A stretch of 36,392 nucleotides of DNA from Actinomadura logoneensis (lineage in GTDB: Bacteria; Actinomycetota; Actinomycetes; Streptosporangiales; Streptosporangiaceae): positions 1 through 36,392 of the forward strand of contig NZ_QURH01000224.1 in assembly GCF_003428695.1 (NCBI RefSeq), in the 5' to 3' direction. The stretch's first letter is position 1, and each line of letters opens with the position of its first letter. Of this stretch, positions 1 to 8,707 are shown piece after piece. The notes below the pieces were generated by a model, which saw nothing but the letters and a program-made list of their open reading frames with translations, made no database searches and had not been told where the DNA came from. Made by a program: the position numbers and the translations under genes.

Positions 1-2
1 AC

Positions 3-752
3 GAGGCGCACGGCCGACCGGCCCCGGCGGACCAGCCGCCCGCCAGGGGACGCGGGAGCCGCGCCGTCTCGCGGCGGATCACCGCGGTCGCCGTCGCAGG
101 GGCGCTCCTGCTGGGCGGCGCGGCGGCCCTGCGGCTGCTGGAGGACGAGCCGGACCCGAAGGTGCCGCCGCTCGGCGCGCCCCTCGTCCCGGACGGGTCG
201 CTGGCCGACGCCAGGTCCGGATGGGACGCCGATGACTGCGGTGTCTTCGGCGCGCGCGGATTCGAGATCAGGAGCGGCAAGGACGGCCCGGACTGGTGCG
301 TCGCCCCGCACGAGTCCTCGGCGCCGCACTCCGTGGCGGACGTGCGGGTGCACCTGGCGGGCGCGTCCGGCCGCGGGCCCTGGCAGGCCGGGCTGCTGCT
401 CCTGGCCACCGACGACCGGCACTACGCCGTCCTGCTGCGCTCGGACGGCTCGGCGCGGCTGGTCAAGGAGACCCCGGACGGCGACACGAGCGTCCTCGAC
501 AGGGTCCCCGCCCACTCCTACGAGGCGGCGTCCGAGCCCGTCCGCGTCCAGGCCGAGGTGCGCGTCGAACGCGGCCGGACGACCGTCCGCGCCTGGCTGG
601 ACGGCGACTACGCGCTCGGCGCCGACGACGAGGACGCCCCCTTCACCAGGGGGCAGACCGCGCTGATGGTCGACCCGATGGACAGCGCGCCCCGCGCGGG
701 CGACTACGTCCTGGCGCGTTTCACCCGCTTCGCCCTCAACCGCGCCCGCTGA
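3..752 (+). CDS. Membrane-anchored protein, C-terminal part (5' partial)
   Basis: The reading frame is open from the first bases of the window, so the gene starts upstream. The visible part begins with a Pro/Arg/Ala-rich stretch, then one hydrophobic segment (about bases 78-140, ITAVAVAGALLLGGAAALRLL-like) and an extracellular-looking domain of about 195 residues. That domain has alternating beta-strand-like segments, two Cys (in DDCGVF and DWCVAP) and a laminin-G/3-keto-disaccharide-hydrolase-like sandwich feel (AGLLLLATDDRHYAVLLRSD, then a late YVLARFTRFAL strand). Actinomycete receptor-type Ser/Thr kinases and secreted sugar-binding proteins have such a layout, but the missing N-terminus would decide this. 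The Met at 162 is internal and is not the start. Function not assigned. Confidence 0.7.
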   Translation, partial: EAHGRPAPADQPPARGRGSRAVSRRITAVAVAGALLLGGAAALRLLEDEPDPKVPPLGAPLVPDGSLADARSGWDADDCGVFGARGFEIRSGKDGPDWCVAPHESSAPHSVADVRVHLAGASGRGPWQAGLLLLATDDRHYAVLLRSDGSARLVKETPDGDTSVLDRVPAHSYEAASEPVRVQAEVRVERGRTTVRAWLDGDYALGADDEDAPFTRGQTALMVDPMDSAPRAGDYVLARFTRFALNRAR

Positions 753-863
753 GAGCGCCGCACGTCCGCGCGTCCCAGCATCTGGAACCAGGTACGTATC
801 GCGGCGTGCCGTCACCTAGAGTGATCGGGTCCGTTTTGCCCATGCGACAGGATCACTTCAGGC

Positions 864-2264
864 ATGTCCGAAAAGAGTCCAGACCGTCCGGGTGAGCTGC
901 GCGCCGGGCTGCGCCGCCGCCACATGACCATGCTGGCCATCGGCGGCGCGATCGGCGCGGGCCTGTTCGTGGGCAGCGGCCAGGTGATCAGGACGGCCGG
1001 CCCGGCGGCGATCCTCTCCTACGCCGCGGCCGGGCTGCTGGTGCTGTTCGTGCTGCGCGCGCTCGGCGAGATGGTCGTGGCGCGGCCGGTCGCGGGCTCG
1101 CTCGCCGAGTACGCCCGGATGGCCCTCGGCCCGTGGGCCGGCTTCACCATCGGCTGGATCTACTGGTACCTGTACGTGATCCTGGTCGGCGCGGAGGCGG
1201 TCGCGGGCGCGGCGATCCTGGCGTCCTGGGTGGACCTGCCGCAGTGGCTGCTCGCCGCCGCGCTGCTGACCCTGATGACCTGCGTGAACCTGGTCTCGGT
1301 GAAGTCGTTCGGCGAGTTCGAGTTCTGGTTCGCCTCGATCAAGGTCGCGGCGATCGTCGTCTTCCTGGTGCTCGGCCTCCTGTACGTCCTCGGGCTGTGG
1401 CCGGACTCGCCCGGCGGCCTGCACAACCTCACCGCGCACGGCGGCCTGGTCCCGAACGGCGTCACCTCGGTCTTCTCCGCGATCGTCGCGGTCATGTTCG
1501 CGTTCGGCGGCACCGAGATCGTCACGATCGCCGCCGCCGAGTCGGCCGAGCCGGGCCGCGCCGTCGCCCGCGCCACCGGCAACGTGCTCTGGCGCGTCGC
1601 CCTGTTCTACGTCTTCTCGATCTTCCTGGTGGTGTCGATCCTGCCGTGGAACGACGCCAAGGTGCTGACCAGCCCGTTCGTCAGCGCCCTGGACCGGCTG
1701 GACGTCCCCGCCGCCGGGACGGTCATGCAGGCGGTGATCCTCACGGCCGTGCTGTCGGTGCTGAACTCGGCGATCTACGTCTCGTCCCGGATGCTGCACG
1801 TCCTCACCCGCGACGGCGACGCCCCGGCCGCCCTGACCAGGATCAGCCCGCGGGGCGTGCCGGTCCGCGCGATCCTGCTCGGCACGGTCGCCGCCTGGGG
1901 CGCGGTCGTCGCCTCCTACGTCTCCCCCGACCAGGTCTTCAAGTTCCTGATGAACTCCATCGGGACCGTCCTGGCCTTCGTCTACCTGGCGATCCTGCTC
2001 TCCGAGCTGCGCCTGCGCCGCCGCCTCGAACGCGAGGACCCGGCCAGCCTCACCTACCGCATGTGGCTCTACCCCTACCTGCCCTGGCTCTGCGTCCTGG
2101 CCCTCGGCGCCGTCCTGGTCTCGATGGCCTTCATGCACGAGCTGCGCTCCCAGCTCTTCGCGTCCCTCATCAGCCTCGCCGCCGTCGCCGCGATCTACCC
2201 CCTCCGCCGCCGCTTCGGCTCCCGCCCCCCGGTCACCACCCCACCCCCCATCCACCCCCACTGA
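864..2264 (+). CDS. APC-family amino acid permease (GABA/proline/aromatic type)
   Basis: A 466-residue integral membrane transporter of the amino acid-polyamine-organocation superfamily, predicted to import an amino acid by proton symport. The N-terminal family signature is clear: RRRHMTMLAIGGAIGAGLFV (around residues 17-36) is the TM1 unwound substrate-binding helix. The next segment RALGEMVVARPVAGSLAEYA matches the TM2/3 'GEM...P..GSF..YA' motif of the GabP/AnsP/CycA/ProY branch. About 12 hydrophobic segments can be drawn and the length is usual for the family. The start ATG at 864 sits just before SEKSPDRPGELRAGLRRRH, a normal cytoplasmic leader. The ribosome site is weak. The substrate cannot be told from sequence. 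The gene is monocistronic; the decayed ATPase fragment begins directly after its stop. Confidence 0.92.
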   Translation: MSEKSPDRPGELRAGLRRRHMTMLAIGGAIGAGLFVGSGQVIRTAGPAAILSYAAAGLLVLFVLRALGEMVVARPVAGSLAEYARMALGPWAGFTIGWIYWYLYVILVGAEAVAGAAILASWVDLPQWLLAAALLTLMTCVNLVSVKSFGEFEFWFASIKVAAIVVFLVLGLLYVLGLWPDSPGGLHNLTAHGGLVPNGVTSVFSAIVAVMFAFGGTEIVTIAAAESAEPGRAVARATGNVLWRVALFYVFSIFLVVSILPWNDAKVLTSPFVSALDRLDVPAAGTVMQAVILTAVLSVLNSAIYVSSRMLHVLTRDGDAPAALTRISPRGVPVRAILLGTVAAWGAVVASYVSPDQVFKFLMNSIGTVLAFVYLAILLSELRLRRRLEREDPASLTYRMWLYPYLPWLCVLALGAVLVSMAFMHELRSQLFASLISLAAVAAIYPLRRRFGSRPPVTTPPPIHPH

Positions 2265-3430
2265 GGCCCGACTTCGTCCACAGAGCGCATACAAACCTGC
2301 AACGGCGCCAACGCCTCAGGAAAATCCAACGTCCTGGACGCTCTGATCTACATGCTCTTCTGCATCAGAACGTCCCAGACGGAATGGTCACCCACCAACG
2401 GCGTCCCCCGAGCACCCTTCAAACCGGCGACAGAAGATCCTTCGCTCTACGAGCTCGACTTCGCCTGGACGGCATCCGATACACATACGGCTTCGAGGTC
2501 GACGGCAAGGCGATTCGCTCCGAATGGCTGTTCTCCTTCCCCCATGGCAAGCCCCGCCGCCTCTTCGAGCGGAACGGTCCAGGAAAGGGCGATTATGAGT
2601 TCGGCCGCGCCCTGACCGGACCCACCAGCCAGATAGCAAAACTCACTCGGCCGGACTCTCTGTATCTCTCATCCGCCGCCAGCAATAGCCATCCACTCCT
2701 CAGTGCCATCTACAAAGCTCTGACGACGAACATTCATGGGGTTCGACAGGGCGACCGGGACACACGTTTCGAGGCTATCCGTCATCTTCTCCTCAATGAG
2801 CACGGCTCGCAAATTCTGGCCAGACTGCTCAAGGTGGCAGATCTCGGTATCGAGAGTGCTCACATCGAGGAGACCGAGGTTCCCCCTGCCATCCAGCAAG
2901 CGGTCGCTCGCCTTGGCGCGGAGCTGGGCGAGGTAAGAGTCAATCTCGCCCACAACCATGCCGATGAGATCTTCCTCGTCCACTCCAGCGCTCCGGCCGT
3001 CCGCTTCGGCCTGGACGAGGAGAGCGACGGAACCGTCGAGTGGCTGACACTCATCACCTATCTCCTGATCAGCCTCTCCCTGCCCGGGGTCCTCGTGGTG
3101 GACGAGGTGGATGCGAGCCTGCATCCCCATCTCTCCTCGGCCGTGATCCGCATGTTCAAGGATCCAGAGATCAACCGGCATGGATCCCAACTGCTCTTCG
3201 CCTCCCATGACACCACGCTCCTCGGCACGCTGCTCGACGACAAGATCCTCGATCGGGACGAGGTCTGGTTCACCGAGAAGGGTGCGGACGGAGCGACGAC
3301 CCTCTACGCGCTCGCGGAGTTCAAGCCGCGCAAGGACGAGAACGTCGAACGCGGATACCTCCAAGGCCGCTATGGCGCTGTCCCCTACCTGAGTTACGCG
3401 GAGATCCGGCGGATCTTCCAGAAACCTGGC
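2265..3430 (+). pseudogene. Decayed AAA ATPase of RloA/AbiLi type (truncated and frameshifted)
   Basis: This is the remnant of an OLD/RloA-like AAA ATPase (AAA_21 type), the ATPase half of an AbiL-like abortive-infection pair. The Walker A (NGANASGKSNVLDALIYM, bases 2301-2354) lies in the same frame as the permease stop, with no upstream start and with the usual first 30-45 residues missing. The frame breaks near 2466-2470: TGG|GAC of an expected LDFAW-DGIRYTYGFEV has lost one G, and the rest continues in the other frame. That part holds the typical SEWLFSFPHGK, LDEESDGT, Walker B (VLVVDEVDASLHP, about 3092-3130) and ASHDTTLLG elements. The C-terminal YGAVPYLSYAEIRRIF segment is normal. Base composition is visibly less GC-rich than the flanks, which suggests acquired DNA. 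Confidence is high that it is broken; a sequencing error would explain the frameshift but not the missing 5' end. Confidence 0.85.
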
Positions 3431-4085
3431 GTGGAGTCGGATGAGCCGAGGACGCACCCCCAGTCCCTCACTCGCAAGACCAACACCAAGAGAGCGAAGA
3501 ACCGGCTGCTCATCGTCTGTGAAGGAGAAGTCACCGAGGACGAGTAGTTCGAGGGCATCACCCGGCTTCACCGGGCGCCGACGGTGCGGGTCGAGTGCGT
3601 CGGCATCGGACGCGATCCGCTCGCGACCGTGAACCGTGCCCTCCGGCTGCGCGAGAACTCCGAAAAGGCCGCGCGGACCAAACGCAACTCGTTTGTTTCT
3701 GAAGATCGACCATGTCTGGTGTGTGGTCGACGTGGACGACCACACCACACTGGAAACGGCGCTCCACCTTGCGAGGCGAAACGGCGTGCACCTGGCCGTC
3801 TCGAATCCGTGCTTCGAAATCTGGCTGCGCTGGCACCATCAGAACTTCACATCCCGGACGAACCGCTTCGACCTGCCAAAGAAGCTCGACTCGCACATCC
3901 CCGGCTACAGCAGGAGGAAGGCCATCCCTGGCGACTTCCCCTTCGAGGACGACTATGAGAACGCGAGGGAGCGTGCCCTGGGCTGCGACCCTGAACACGA
4001 CAAGCCCTGTCGGCGCGGCCAGAACCCCTCGTCCAACGCGTGGCTCGCCGTTGAGGCCATCCGCGGCGAGGGCCGGAAGCGCTGA
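3431..4085 (+). pseudogene. Decayed RloB-family protein (AbiLii-like)
   Basis: Partner of the preceding ATPase. RloB is a Toprim-like protein found next to RloA/AbiLi ATPases in defence islands. The start of the family is seen as KNRLLIVCEGEVTEDE (about 3498-3544), which should read on as YFEGITRLHR, but the Tyr codon is TAG (3545-3547). The same frame then continues as FEGITRLHRAPTVRVECVGIGRDPLATVNRAL. A second break at about 3675-3705 moves to another frame that carries the diagnostic HVWCVVDVDDHTT and LAVSNPCFEIWLRWHHQ motifs and ends at 4083-4085. The N-terminal start is unclear: ATG at 3441 (MSRGRTPSPSL) would need a further frameshift, while a GTG at 3431 is in the ATPase frame. Several independent lesions make a functional product unlikely. 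Confidence 0.83.
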
Positions 4086-4095
4086 GGGTAGCGAA

Positions 4096-4134
4096 ACGGC
4101 CCGCGTCCAGGGGGACGCGGGCCGTTCGTTTTTT
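4096..4134 (+). terminator. Strong intrinsic terminator after the RloA/RloB remnant
   Basis: A perfect 13-bp inverted repeat, ACGGCCCGCGTCC (4096-4108) and GGACGCGGGCCGT (4113-4125), with a 4-base loop, followed by TCGTTTTTT (4126-4134). It lies 10 bases after the RloB stop. The T-tract is on the plus-strand side only, so it mainly ends the rightward transcript, though the hairpin also lies just beyond the stop of the leftward gene at 4143. Confidence 0.92.
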
Positions 4135-4142
4135 GACTGGGG

Positions 4143-4430
4143 TCAGGATCTACGGCGGCGGAAGAAGGCGCCGACAGCTTGGAAGAGCAGCACGATCGGC
4201 AGCAGGAAGACGAAGAAGAACATGTGATAGGTGCCGCCGGAGAAGATGAAGAGCAGGTAGAAGGCGTAGCCGGACATTCCGAGGCCGACCACCGCGTAGA
4301 TGATGCGGTCCCGGGCGGTCGAGCCGAGGCCGGTCGCCGCCGCGACCAGCATGGCGATGCCGCTGACCGCCATCAACACCACGTACCAGGAGAACGCGGG
4401 CTCGGCACTGAAATCGAGGTTCACAGGCAT
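4143..4430 (-). CDS. Small three-helix membrane protein, unknown function
   Basis: A 95-residue protein with a short acidic/aromatic N-terminus (MPVNLDFSAEPAFSW), then three hydrophobic segments (about residues 16-36, 44-65 and 68-88) and a basic RRRR tail that should stay in the cytoplasm. No catalytic or binding motif is visible and I do not recognise the family. It reads the same way as cobN and lies about 70 bases downstream of it, so it could be co-transcribed, but the gap includes an imperfect GGGGGTTGTTC...GAACAACCCCC repeat (about 4435-4482) that could form a hairpin and separate the two. Confidence 0.72.
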   Translation of the reverse strand: MPVNLDFSAEPAFSWYVVLMAVSGIAMLVAAATGLGSTARDRIIYAVVGLGMSGYAFYLLFIFSGGTYHMFFFVFLLPIVLLFQAVGAFFRRRRS

Positions 4431-4503
4431 TCCAGGGGGTTGTTCCGAAAGTCGGGCAACAATAGCGGAACGAACAACCCCCTGCGCGTCTGCCGTAAAG
4501 CGG

Positions 4504-7500
4504 CTATTCAGGGTCCTCGAGGTCGCCTTCCAGGTCGAGGTAGGTCTGGCGGAGGCGGGCGAGGGTTTCGGGGTCGGGGGACGCCCAGAGTTCGCGGTCG
4601 GCGGCTTCGAGGAGGCGTTCGGTGACGCCGCGGAGGGCCCAGGGGTTCGACTTCTCCATGAAGGCGCGGTTCTCGGGGTCGAAGACGTACTCCTGGGCGA
4701 GGGTCTCGTACATCCAGTCGTCCACGACGCCGGCGGTGGCGTCGTAGCCGAAGAGGTAGTCGACCGTGGCAGCGAGTTCGAACGCGCCCTTGTAGCCGTG
4801 GCGGCGCATGGCGGCGATCCAGCGCGGGTTGACGACGCGGGCGCGGAAGACGCGGTGCGTCTCCTCGGCGAGCGTGCGGGTCCTGACCTGGTCGGGGAGG
4901 GCCGAGTCGCCGACGTAGGCGGCCGGGTTCCGGCCGGTCAGGGAGCGGACCATCGCGACCATGCCGCCGTGGTACTGGAAGTAGTCGTCGGAGTCGACGA
5001 TGTCGTGCTCGCGGGTGTCCTGGTTCTTGGCGGCGACCGAGATGCGGCGGAACGCGGACTCCATGTCGGCGCGGGCCTCGCGTCCGTCCAGGCCGCGGCC
5101 GTAGGCGTACCCGCCCCAGACGGCGTAGACCTCGGCGAGGTCGGAGTCGTCGCGCCAGTTGCGGGCGTCGATGAGCGGGAGCAGGCCCGCGCCGTACGCG
5201 CCGGGCTTGGAGCCGAAGATCCGGGCGGTCGCGCGGCGCCAGTCGCCGTGCGCGGCGTGGTCCTCGACGGCGTGGGCGCGCAGGAGGTTGCGGTCGGACG
5301 GCTCGTCCAGCGCCGCGACCGCGCCGATCGCGTCGTCGATGAGGGCGATGACGTGCGGGAACGCGTCGCGGAAGAAGCCGGAGATGCGCAGCGTCACGTC
5401 GATGCGCGGGCGGCCCAGCTCGGCGAGCGGGACGATCTCGAAGCCGGTGACGCGGCGGGACGCGTCGTCCCAGGTCGGACGGCATCCGATGAGCGCGAGC
5501 ACCTCGGCGACGTCGTCGCCCTGGGTGCGCATCGCGGACGTCCCCCACACGGTCAGGCCCACGCTCGACGGATACTCTCCGGTGTCGTCCAGGTGACGCC
5601 GGATGAGCGAGTCGGCGAGGGCGACGCCGACGTCCCAGGCGTTGCGGGACGGGATGGCCTTCGGGTCCACCGAGTAGAAGTTGCGGCCGGTCGGCAGGAC
5701 GTTCACCAGCCCGCGCGTCGGCGACCCGGACGGCCCGGCGGGCACGTACCCGCCGTCCAGCGCGTGCAGCACCGCGCCGATCTCGTCGCGCGTGGCGTCC
5801 AGCCGGGGCACGAGTTCGGACGCGGCGAACTCCAGGAGCCGCACGACGTCCGGCACGGCCTCCCCCAGGACCTCGGCCGCGATCCCGGGCGCACGGGCCG
5901 CGTCCCAGCCCGCGTCCTCCATCGCCTGGACGAGCCGCCGCGCGGTGTCCTCCAGGATGTCGATCACATCGGACGCCGTCCGCCCGCCAAGAACGTTGAC
6001 GACCGCGCCCGGCTCGGCGAGCAGCGCCTTCTCGTCCAGCCCGTGCGGCGCGGCGATCGCCGCCCGCAGGCCCGGCATGGCCCCGGCGACGCCGCCCCAG
6101 ACCTGCGTCGCGCGCAGCACGGCGAGCACGAGGTTGACGCGCGCGCCGTCCCGCGGCTCCTGCCCGAGGATGTGCAGGCCGTCCCGGATCTGGACGTCCT
6201 TGATCTCGCACAGGTACCCGTCGATGTGCAGGATGAAGTCGTCGAAGTCGGCCTCGTCCGGCATGTCCTCCTGGTGCAGGTCGTGGTGCAGCTGCGCGGC
6301 CTGGACGAGCGTCCAGATCTGCGCCCGGACGGCCGGCAGCTTGCCCGGGTCGAGATCGTTGACGGTGGCGTACTCGTCCAGAAGCTGTTCGAGTTTGGCC
6401 AGGTCACCGTAGGTTTCGGCGCGGGCCATCGGCGGCACCAGGTGGTCCACGACCGTGGCGTGGGCGCGGCGCTTGGCCTGCGTCCCCTCTCCCGGGTCGT
6501 TGACGATGAACGGGTAGACGAGCGGCAGGTCGCCGAGGACGCCGTCGGGGGCGCACCCGTCCGACAGCCCGAGGCCCTTGCCGGGCAGCCACTCCAGCGT
6601 GCCGTGCTTGCCCAGGTGGACGACCGCGTCCGCGCCGAACTCCCGGTCCAGCCAGCGGTAGGCGGCCAGGTAGTGGTGCGACGGCGGAAGGTCCGGATCG
6701 TGATAGATCGCGACGGGGTTCTCGCCGAACCCGCGCGGCGGCTGGATCATCAGCACGACGTTCCCGAACCGCAGCGACGCGAGGACGATCTCGTCGCCGT
6801 CCACGTACAGCTCGCCCGGCGGCTCGCCCCAGTGCTCCCGGACACCCTCGCGCAGCGGCGCCGGCAGCGCCTCGAACCACGTCCGGTAGGACGGCAGCGG
6901 CACCCGCGCGGGAGCCTTGGCCAGTTGCTCCTCGGTCAGCCACTCGACGTCGTGCCCGCCCGCCGCGATCAACGCGTGGATCAGCTCGTCGCCCGTGTCG
7001 GGATCGGCCCAGAGCGAGTGGTCGCCGCCCAGGTCGTACCCGGCGTCCGCCATCTGCCGAAGCATCCGGACCGCCGAGGTCGGCGTGTCCAGCCCGACCG
7101 CGTTGCCGACCCGCGAGTGCTTCGTCGGATACGACGACAGGACGATCGCCACCCGCTTCTCCGCGTTCGGGACGTGCCGCAGCCGCGCGTGCCGCACCGC
7201 GATCCCGGCGACCCGCGCGGCCCGCTCCTCGTCCGCCCGGTACACGGGGATGCCGTCCGGGCCGAGCTCCTTGAACGAGAACGGCACGGAGATGATGCGG
7301 CCGTCGAACTCGGGGATCGCGACCTGCATCGCCGCGTCCATGGGGACGAGCGCCGCGTCCGACGCGTCCCACGCCTCCCGCGACGACGTGAGGCAGAGGC
7401 CCTGGATGACCGGAACGTCGAGTTCGCCGAGGGCTCCCGCGTCCCACGAGTCCTCGTCCCCACCGGCACTGGCATCGGCGGCGACCGCCCCACCCGCCGC

Positions 7501-8139
7501 CAGCACGGTCGCCACGATCGCATCGCTCTGGCCCAGCAAGGCCATCAACTCCGGGTCGGCCCCGCGCAACGACCCGCAGAACACCGGCAGCGCGTTGGCC
7601 CCGGCGCGTTCGATCTGCTCGCACAGCACGTCCACGAACGCCGTGTTCCCCGACAGCTCGTGCGCGCGATAGAAGACCACACCGACCGTTGGACGCCCCT
7701 CGACCCGCGCGTATTCGCCATGCACGCCGAACGAGGGCATAGCGGCCGGAGGCTCGAAGCCCTCCCCGGTGAGGAGCACCGTGTCGGACAGGAAGAGCGC
7801 GAGCTGCCGCATGTTCTCCACGCCGCCCTCCCGCAGGTAGGCGAGCGCTTCGGCGGCGACGCCGGGCGGCACCGTGGACGACGCCATCAGCTCGGCGTCC
7901 GGATCGGCCTCCCCACCGAGGAGGACGACGGGGAGACCGCTGCCCACCAGCGCGTCCACCCCTTGGGGCCAGGTCTTCCGTCCGCCCAGCAGCCGCACGA
8001 CGACCACATCGACGTCCTCGGTCAAGGCGGGCAGGTCGTCCACCGGCGTCCGGACGGGGTTGGCGGTCGCCCACCCCGCGTCCGCCGCGCGCGCGGCGAG
8101 CAGTTCGGTGTCGGCGGTGGACAGCAGCAAAGCACGCAT
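4504..8139 (-). CDS. cobN: Cobaltochelatase subunit CobN
   Basis: The large (1211-residue) subunit of the ATP-dependent aerobic cobaltochelatase, which inserts cobalt into hydrogenobyrinic acid a,c-diamide during B12 synthesis, working with two AAA+-type subunits that are not in this window. The sequence shows the whole CobN/magnesium-chelatase-H architecture: N-terminal MRALLLSTADTELLAARAAD, the HLGKHGTLEWLPGKGLGLS block, and the C-terminal signature FGSKPGAYGAGLLPLID, NWRDDSDLAEVY and WGGYAYGRG. The ATG at 8137-8139 is chosen because GGAGG lies 7-11 bases upstream (8147-8151) and the N-terminus then matches the family. A longer frame from 8259 would start inside the riboswitch. Expression is expected to fall when cobalamin binds the leader RNA. 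Confidence 0.96.
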   Translation of the reverse strand: MRALLLSTADTELLAARAADAGWATANPVRTPVDDLPALTEDVDVVVVRLLGGRKTWPQGVDALVGSGLPVVLLGGEADPDAELMASSTVPPGVAAEALAYLREGGVENMRQLALFLSDTVLLTGEGFEPPAAMPSFGVHGEYARVEGRPTVGVVFYRAHELSGNTAFVDVLCEQIERAGANALPVFCGSLRGADPELMALLGQSDAIVATVLAAGGAVAADASAGGDEDSWDAGALGELDVPVIQGLCLTSSREAWDASDAALVPMDAAMQVAIPEFDGRIISVPFSFKELGPDGIPVYRADEERAARVAGIAVRHARLRHVPNAEKRVAIVLSSYPTKHSRVGNAVGLDTPTSAVRMLRQMADAGYDLGGDHSLWADPDTGDELIHALIAAGGHDVEWLTEEQLAKAPARVPLPSYRTWFEALPAPLREGVREHWGEPPGELYVDGDEIVLASLRFGNVVLMIQPPRGFGENPVAIYHDPDLPPSHHYLAAYRWLDREFGADAVVHLGKHGTLEWLPGKGLGLSDGCAPDGVLGDLPLVYPFIVNDPGEGTQAKRRAHATVVDHLVPPMARAETYGDLAKLEQLLDEYATVNDLDPGKLPAVRAQIWTLVQAAQLHHDLHQEDMPDEADFDDFILHIDGYLCEIKDVQIRDGLHILGQEPRDGARVNLVLAVLRATQVWGGVAGAMPGLRAAIAAPHGLDEKALLAEPGAVVNVLGGRTASDVIDILEDTARRLVQAMEDAGWDAARAPGIAAEVLGEAVPDVVRLLEFAASELVPRLDATRDEIGAVLHALDGGYVPAGPSGSPTRGLVNVLPTGRNFYSVDPKAIPSRNAWDVGVALADSLIRRHLDDTGEYPSSVGLTVWGTSAMRTQGDDVAEVLALIGCRPTWDDASRRVTGFEIVPLAELGRPRIDVTLRISGFFRDAFPHVIALIDDAIGAVAALDEPSDRNLLRAHAVEDHAAHGDWRRATARIFGSKPGAYGAGLLPLIDARNWRDDSDLAEVYAVWGGYAYGRGLDGREARADMESAFRRISVAAKNQDTREHDIVDSDDYFQYHGGMVAMVRSLTGRNPAAYVGDSALPDQVRTRTLAEETHRVFRARVVNPRWIAAMRRHGYKGAFELAATVDYLFGYDATAGVVDDWMYETLAQEYVFDPENRAFMEKSNPWALRGVTERLLEAADRELWASPDPETLARLRQTYLDLEGDLEDPE

Positions 8140-8179
8140 CGCGATGCCTCCAACGGGGTCCGCGCCCCGGCTCGGGTGA

Positions 8180-8340
8180 AGGGCCGCGACGGCGCGGAGT
8201 CTCCTGGCTCCCGGATCGGCGCCCCCGCCCCGGCCTTCCGGCGTCGCCGCCGTGGCCATGCGCGAGGGGGGACTCCCCGGTGACAGTTGCGGGACAGCTC
8301 CGGATTCGCACCGGATTCCTCGCCCGCCGTCGCCGCGCCA
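8180..8340 (-). promoter_or_regulatory. Cobalamin riboswitch in the cobN leader
   Basis: Read on the minus strand, the leader contains the hallmark blocks of the AdoCbl riboswitch. These are GGAATCCGGTGCGAATCCGG, then GAGCTGTCCCGCAACTGT (together about 8281-8319), and the B12 box GCCAGGAGAC (8199-8208). A P1-type stem joins GCGACGGCG (8325-8333) with CGCCGTCGC (8186-8194). The 3' side runs directly into the cobN ribosome site about 35 bases on, which fits translational control by ligand-dependent masking. No T-tract terminator is seen between the B12 box and the start codon. Confidence 0.95.
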
Positions 8341-8448
8341 GTCTACGGACCCGCCACCTTCCCCTCACCCCCGCGATTCCAGTGGCCCCCGCGCGGGACA
8401 GGGCGTACCCTTCCCTGTGTCGGCGAGTGGGGAAGCTCGACCGGCCGG

Positions 8449-8483
8449 AACGCCCGTCCTCACCTAGCCGAGGCCGGGCGTTT
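8449..8483 (+). terminator. Possible intrinsic terminator or structured RNA hairpin
   Basis: Inverted repeat AACGCCCG (8449-8456) and CGGGCGTT (8475-8482), extended inward by CCTC/GAGG (8458-8461 and 8470-8473) around loop ACCTAGCC, followed by TTTC on the plus strand. No rightward gene ends here, so it may shield the leftward cobN promoter or be part of a small RNA. The structure is clear; its role is a guess. Confidence 0.45.
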
Positions 8484-8484
8484 C

Positions 8485-8567
8485 GCTGTGTTGAAACAGT
8501 CCCGGCCCACTCCGCTCGCCCAAGGGCTGTGTTGATCGCAGCCCGGGCCCACTCCGCTCGCCCAGGG
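8485..8567. repeat. Two-copy 41-bp tandem repeat
   Basis: Two adjacent units begin GCTGTGTTGA at 8485 and at 8526 and share the core CCCACTCCGCTCGCCCA. They differ at a handful of positions, including one G inserted in CCCGGGCCC. The core CTCCGCTCGCC recurs in a degenerate form near 8631. It resembles dispersed intergenic repeats of high-GC actinomycetes rather than a coding sequence. Confidence 0.65.
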
Positions 8568-8707
8568 GCTCGCTACGTGACCGTGCCTGGGCGAACGCGG
8601 CATCGCTTCGCGATCTGCCCGGCTCCGCTCGCCTCCGGCTTCGCTTCCCCGGGCAGGTCACGCGTTCGCGCGCGTGGCTGAGGCCACCATGAAACGGGCC
8701 CTCGGTC

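Larger units (their letters stand above)
8341..8707. other. Non-coding interval between ptuB and the cobN leader
   Basis: About 370 bases without a convincing gene. Short open frames here have no recognisable product. The interval holds a hairpin (8449-8482), a two-copy 41-bp repeat (from 8485), and a related CTCCGCTCGCC-rich stretch near 8630. The cobN promoter should lie in the first part (upstream of 8340 on the minus strand) but no good -10/-35 pair stands out. Confidence 0.6.

Noticed and set aside
1133..2270. Long open frame on the plus strand running through the permease into the ATPase remnant
   Set aside because: Up to 2270 it is a +1 shadow of the permease gene (Arg/Pro/Gly-rich, no motifs). 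Only the part after about 2468 is genuine ATPase sequence.
8140..8259. N-terminal extension of cobN to an ATG at 8259
   Set aside because: It would translate the riboswitch itself; the internal ATG at 8139 has a good ribosome site and the family N-terminus.
4300..8283. Very long plus-strand open frame opposite cobN
   Set aside because: Antisense shadow caused by high GC; Val/Gly/Arg-rich with no domain, while the opposite strand encodes full CobN.
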